DNA of 64,000 nt from Owenia fusiformis (taxonomy: Eukaryota > Annelida > Polychaeta > Sabellida > Oweniidae): assembly GCA_903813345.2 (NCBI GenBank), contig CAIIXF020000002.1, positions 20,906,455 through 20,970,454 of the forward strand. The letters run 5' to 3'. The notes beneath the pieces are model-generated. The model saw only the letters and a program-made list of their open reading frames with translations, had not been told where the DNA came from and made no database searches. A program made the position numbers and the translations under genes. Below, piece by piece: positions 59,955-64,000 of this stretch. The number at the start of each line of letters is the position of its first letter. The stretch's first letter is position 1.

Positions 59955-60500
59955 TTGTCTAATCTGAACGGCCCTCAGAAACCAGCCAAAATTGTTCAGA
60001 TTAGCAGGTGTTCACATTTCAAGATTTTTTCAACATGTAAGTCAATGGGAGATAACAAAGGACGATTCTCGGTTTGGAGAACAGTCTCCTGGGCTAATAA
60101 TTTTTTTCATGAAAAATATAGAAATATTACCCAAATTAAACTATAAATATTCAAAAGAGGACATTTAAATCTACAAGATGTAAAAATAACAAATTGGTCT
60201 GAAGCAGGGATAACGCTCAATTAGACCGATTCAATAAAAACAAGTCTCGATTTGGGGAAAGAAGTTCATTAGTGTACTGTGCTAATATTTTTTGGCGAAA
60301 AATCCAGAAATATTACCTAAATTAAATTATGATTATTCAAAAGAAGACATTCAAATCTATATTATGTAAAAAAAATCAAACTTGTCTGAAGCAGGGATAA
60401 TGCTCATTTAGATTGATGAACTTCGTTCTCGAAACCGAGAATCGTCCTTTGGGACTGAGAAGAAGGTGTTCACATTGATAGATATTTGGATTAGAGTGAT
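59955..60500. mobile_element. Composite foldback MITE with internal duplication
   Basis: Outer words CTAATCTGAACGGCC and TTCACATTGATAG belong to the 3146-3317 family. The 19-bp inverted pair AAAGGACGATTCTCGGTTT lies at 60056-60074 and 60434-60452. Inside are two ~180-bp direct copies (GGGCTAATAATTTTTTT... and GTGCTAATATTTTTTGG...). Confidence 0.75.
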
Positions 60501-60763
60501 ATATAGCTAAGTTTCACTACATACATATCTTCCTATAAGTACTTGTACAATGTAGCTCAATCAAAAATTGAACTTCAAAGCTCCAAGTGGAAAGCTATAT
60601 TTAGGATCATTAAGACCTGTACCAAAACTGCTAAATTAGCTAAAATAGTCAGAGGGTATGAGGTTATTGAGTCTGATAAAAAAACAGGGTAAATAGGGCT
60701 ACAATAGAATAGTCAAAATTCTAATAAATACTGAAAATGAAATATCCCATCTTTACAGACGCA

Positions 60764-61515
60764 GTAGCCTTGCCCAAGTCGGTATTTTTTACTTATCTGA
60801 TCTTGAATTATTACCGCCTTGTACAATCCAATACATCTCCGCTGCTATTATGCTGAGATATTCAACGGTTTCGAGATTTCCATAATACCTACGCTATCAG
60901 GAGTATCGCGAAACCTTATTGGTTAACAGATATACGCGTGGACAGCAACGCAATCTTCCCGTCTACGACTTGAAATTCAATGATCTGATCGATCGTTTCT
61001 TTAGAGTTACAATATATTATGTGATTAAATGCACATAGGGAATGTAAGAGTCATTAATATAAATTAAATCATGCAATAGATTTAAAACTGATCTCGCGAT
61101 GAAAATGCAAGACCTAGTCCAATGTAGCGGGTCATGTAGTCGTCGATCAGTGATTGAATCTCAGCGTACATGTTCATTTGAATTCAGCGATCGTTTCAAC
61201 GTTTATTGTTGAAATCTTCTAACCTCCGGTTACCGATCGATGTCTGGCATCCACTTAACTCTGATTGATATTTATCTGATAAAATATTTGTATTTTCATG
61301 ATGAATTCATGCAAGATTTGTTCGTGAAGTCCCGACGAAAAGTGTACTTGTTTTTGACCGTGCATAATAATGAGCCAACGCTGCAGGGCCGTCGTTGATT
61401 GGTCAAATTTTACCGACATAAACATTGAGTCGGTAAAGCACGTGGCTTTCTCTTTGGTACAAGGCGGTCATAATAGAAATCAGATAGTAAAAGAGACCGA
61501 CTTGGGCAAGGCTAC
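60764..61515. mobile_element. ~750-bp element with ~60-bp terminal inverted repeats
   Basis: Arms 60764-60824 and 61457-61515 share GTAGCCTTGCCCAAGTCGGT and ACCGCCTTGTAC as exact complements. The interior is CpG-richer (TCGCGATG, GTCGTCGATC) than its surroundings. The ORF at 61370 overlaps the right arm and is discounted. Confidence 0.8.
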
Positions 61516-61804
61516 AGACGCAGGTGCAAATGAAATATTACTAACCTGTAGTGAAATATTTCTGTGATTAATGAAATGTGCCCGTGATTAAGAATAAGTA
61601 AAGAAAAGTTGACTCAGTAATTATTTCCATGTACCATTTTCAAATACTTGATTTCTTATCTTAAAAGAGAGCTTCATCCAATAAGGACCAAATGCAGGGC
61701 CTCCAGGTAATATTTAAAATGGATATAGGAAATAGTGAATCCTTGTAGAGACAACTTAATATGTGGAAAAGGTTATTGAAATAGCTACCTTGGAGTAGAT
61801 TAAA

Positions 61805-61872
61805 TACAGTATACCTCCAAAATGGAACGCTATTCTAAGGTTCCAGAGGAGTTCCGATATACAAGTTTTACT
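61805..61872. mobile_element. Short pogo-like MITE
   Basis: Starts TACAGTATACCTCCAAAATG, ends GATATACAAGTTTTACTG; CAGTA...TACTG ends are inverted. Confidence 0.5.
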
Positions 61873-61876
61873 GAAC

Positions 61877-63224
61877 TTATTGCAGAAGAAATACCACATA
61901 AAATATATTATCTCATATTGCCAGTACAATGAAGAAGATCAATGTGCCTTGGGGATCTGCTGAATTATAGGGGAACCGTGACATGTTATTTACAAATTAA
62001 TTTTCCTCTAGGGTTTTAGCTAACTGATGTAATTTCTATGCTACGCAAAGCCTCTTTCATCTAATATAAGTACAGCAATAAGACTGTATGTGGCTGATTT
62101 CTTAGTCTGTCAATCTTGCTTAAAGCTCCTATTTAAGCTATTTACCCAGTCAGATGCGACGCATACTAATCTCATAAGGCCATGATAATGTGTGAATGAA
62201 AGGAGTTTTGATAATTTTTATTATTAAGATATTAAAGTAAGCAATTTCAATTGGGGTATAAAATGTGTTTTATTATTAATTGAAGTATCAACAGTTTTTG
62301 CATAATTTTGTTATAGGAGAGAAAGAGGGTCAATCACATGATTTCGTTTTTGAAGACTGTGAAAAATTCAAATGAATGCAAACCAGCATTTTCAAATTTT
62401 GTTTTAGGTATTTTTAGATGAGTTTAGTTTGTTAGTGCAGAAGTGTAGAATACAGAGAGAAAGACATTTTGTATATATTATATAATACAGTTACCATGGT
62501 TATGCATAACTGAAGCAATATTCAAATAAATTAAATAAAAATTTGACACTTAATAGATATTGAATGGTCTAACATATATAAACAAAAAAGGAATTTCAGT
62601 ACATGTTGTAGAAACCATGGCTGTTACATGATTAGTAAAAACTGTCATACAAAGCTCATATTGGCATTAAATACAAATGGCAAAAATGGACCTTCAGTAA
62701 TAGGTACATTTATATTGGGAAAACCATTGCTATTACATGATTAGTACAAAATGAGACTTTTCTCCGGGATATCTATGATCATGTGAAGTTAGGCGGACAT
62801 TCAATTAATTTTCCAATTTGTTTTCGATTTGATACGATCGACATCTAAATTACTATCAAGCCACAACAAAATTTAGATTTCTACTATTTTAATAGATGTC
62901 ACCCTCAAAGATCTGTCTCCTTGTATGATGTGAAATTAATCCCAGCCAGAAAATCCCGTATTTTACTGATCTAATAAACTGCTTATACTGACCAGTTTTG
63001 TGATGTCTAGCAGATGGCATCTATGTTGCTGGAACTGATTTATTTATATCTTATGAGTACAGTACTTTCTCCAGGATTTTAATGTTGGCACAGCCCAGGA
63101 TGTTTTTGTTATTTTGTAGTGTCATTTTTGAACTTTTGAATTGATTTTGTAACATTCCAGAATTTTGTACTTTTAAATGCATTATTTTAGATGTAAATTA
63201 TTCATTAATTTGGATTTTTCAATT
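61877..63224. other. AT-rich non-coding; probable intron of the WW gene
   Basis: A near-duplicate of ~60 bp with ACCATGGCTGTTACATGATT / AACCATTGCTATTACATGAT words lies at 62600-62760. No second-half WW exon found. Confidence 0.4.
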
Positions 63225-63300
63225 TTCATTTCACCACCAGAAGTTCAGCATTCGCCTTTTGTAGCAAATGGCAGGTGGTGACATTTTGCATGTTATTGCC
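63225..63300. mobile_element. TGTCACCAC-family MITE fragment
   Basis: CACCACCAGAAGTTCAGC and GGCAGGTGGTGACATTTTGC then ATGTTATTGCC. Confidence 0.5.
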
Positions 63301-63435
63301 TTATTAAGTATTATTTTAAAGACAGTTCTATGTCATAAATCAATTAGAGGAGATGTGCCTCAGAGATTCCAATGTAGGTGAGCATATACTTGAAAACACC
63401 CCATGGTCCATATCATCATATGACTTAATACTAGA

Positions 63436-63605
63436 ATACTTTGGAACCTGTATAGAGGAACACCTTTGTTAGAAGAACATTTTTCAGAGTACTGAGACCA
63501 ACTGATGTAATGTAAGATGGACCTCTAAAAGTGGAACACCTCCCAAGTAGAAGACATTTTATAGGTACCAAATGTGTTCCACTGAGACATATTTTACTAT
63601 AGTAT
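63436..63605. mobile_element. Pogo/Tigger-like MITE
   Basis: AGAGGAACACCTTTGTTAGA, TGAGACCAACTGATGTAATG, AAAGTGGAACACCTCCCAAG and AATGTGTTCCACTGAG in family order, ending TACTATAGTA. Confidence 0.7.
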
Positions 63606-63732
63606 AAATTCAATGATTTCTCATAAAATACCTGAACTAATATGCCTTCGAAATATTAATTTTACAATGTATGATACTCAAAATCATTTAATAACCTATT
63701 ATATAGTACTAGTACAATAACGTCATTTCGAA

Positions 63733-63799
63733 GGGCAATATAGTGAAATATCGGACCGAGGGCCGAAGGCTCAAGGTCCAATATTTCACTATATTGCCC
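63733..63799. repeat. 25-bp near-perfect inverted repeat
   Basis: GGGCAATATAGTGAAATAT then CGGACC, and its complement with one mismatch at 63775-63799. The loop GAGGGCCGAAGGC is GC-rich. A second, looser palindrome with TGACGTCA (63935-63942) follows. Confidence 0.8.
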
Positions 63800-64000
63800 G
63801 CAGTATTATAACCACCGTTAATGACCAGGTCTGAAACAGCAAGAAAATCTTATGCACTGAACGATATCTAATTTCCCGGGGAAAATTGCCGGTCAAAAAT
63901 TGCATTCTCGACCAGGCAATATGGACTACCACTATGACGTCACATATTGCTCAGGTCGATATAGTAAAATGGATGCCTTCTAAACTAGCACTAAAACCCC

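Noticed and set aside
61370-61567. 65-aa ORF MSQRCRAVVDWSNF...
   Set aside because: Runs into the right terminal inverted repeat of the 60764-61515 element; no homology recognised.

Overview
This is eukaryotic, AT-rich, intron-containing invertebrate DNA. It has GT/AG-spliced genes with long introns, dense TA-flanked palindromic (MITE-like) elements and large tandem arrays. Protein similarity (ArgRS, a four-exon FABP, a cysteine-rich somatomedin-B ectodomain protein) and repeat style suggest a lophotrochozoan such as a mollusc or brachiopod. That placement is an inference; no species-diagnostic gene is present.

Layout: 1-7.1 kb is non-coding repeat DNA (a 17-bp minisatellite inside a MITE, a 58-bp tandem repeat, a 190-bp MITE). 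7.1-18.0 kb is the minus-strand gene for cytosolic arginyl-tRNA synthetase (RARS1). Nine clear exons cover roughly the first two thirds of the protein. The first exon and the C-terminal exons were not found. Its largest intron contains a complete, intronless plus-strand gene (13554-15242) for a secreted or membrane-anchored somatomedin-B domain protein, with its own TATA-like box and poly(A) signal. 18-25.8 kb is repeat-rich: a 185-bp tandem repeat with two insertions that have 8-bp target-site duplications, a ~750-bp inverted repeat, and a relic of the satellite found further right.

26.0-47.9 kb is a nested repeat complex. The host is a tandemly duplicated ~2.2-kb element made of ~475-bp units. 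Its second copy is interrupted by a 16.7-kb block: 11 near-identical 1044-bp satellite units plus a partial twelfth. The twelfth unit is itself interrupted by a 4529-bp TG...CA element flanked by a 4-bp duplication and filled with a hierarchical minisatellite. Every 1044-bp unit carries a perfect 14-bp palindromic X-box (RFX-type site), and every full unit carries a CRE core.

47.9-64 kb holds a ~430-bp foldback element, a complete four-exon fatty-acid-binding-protein gene on plus (48656-51409), a weak candidate exon at 54352, and the 5' part of a plus-strand WW-domain gene (exon 59158-59302, with short upstream ORFs). The remainder is dispersed MITEs and palindromes. The genes are unrelated housekeeping or lineage genes and form no operon or pathway. 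The most unusual content is the nested satellite complex.
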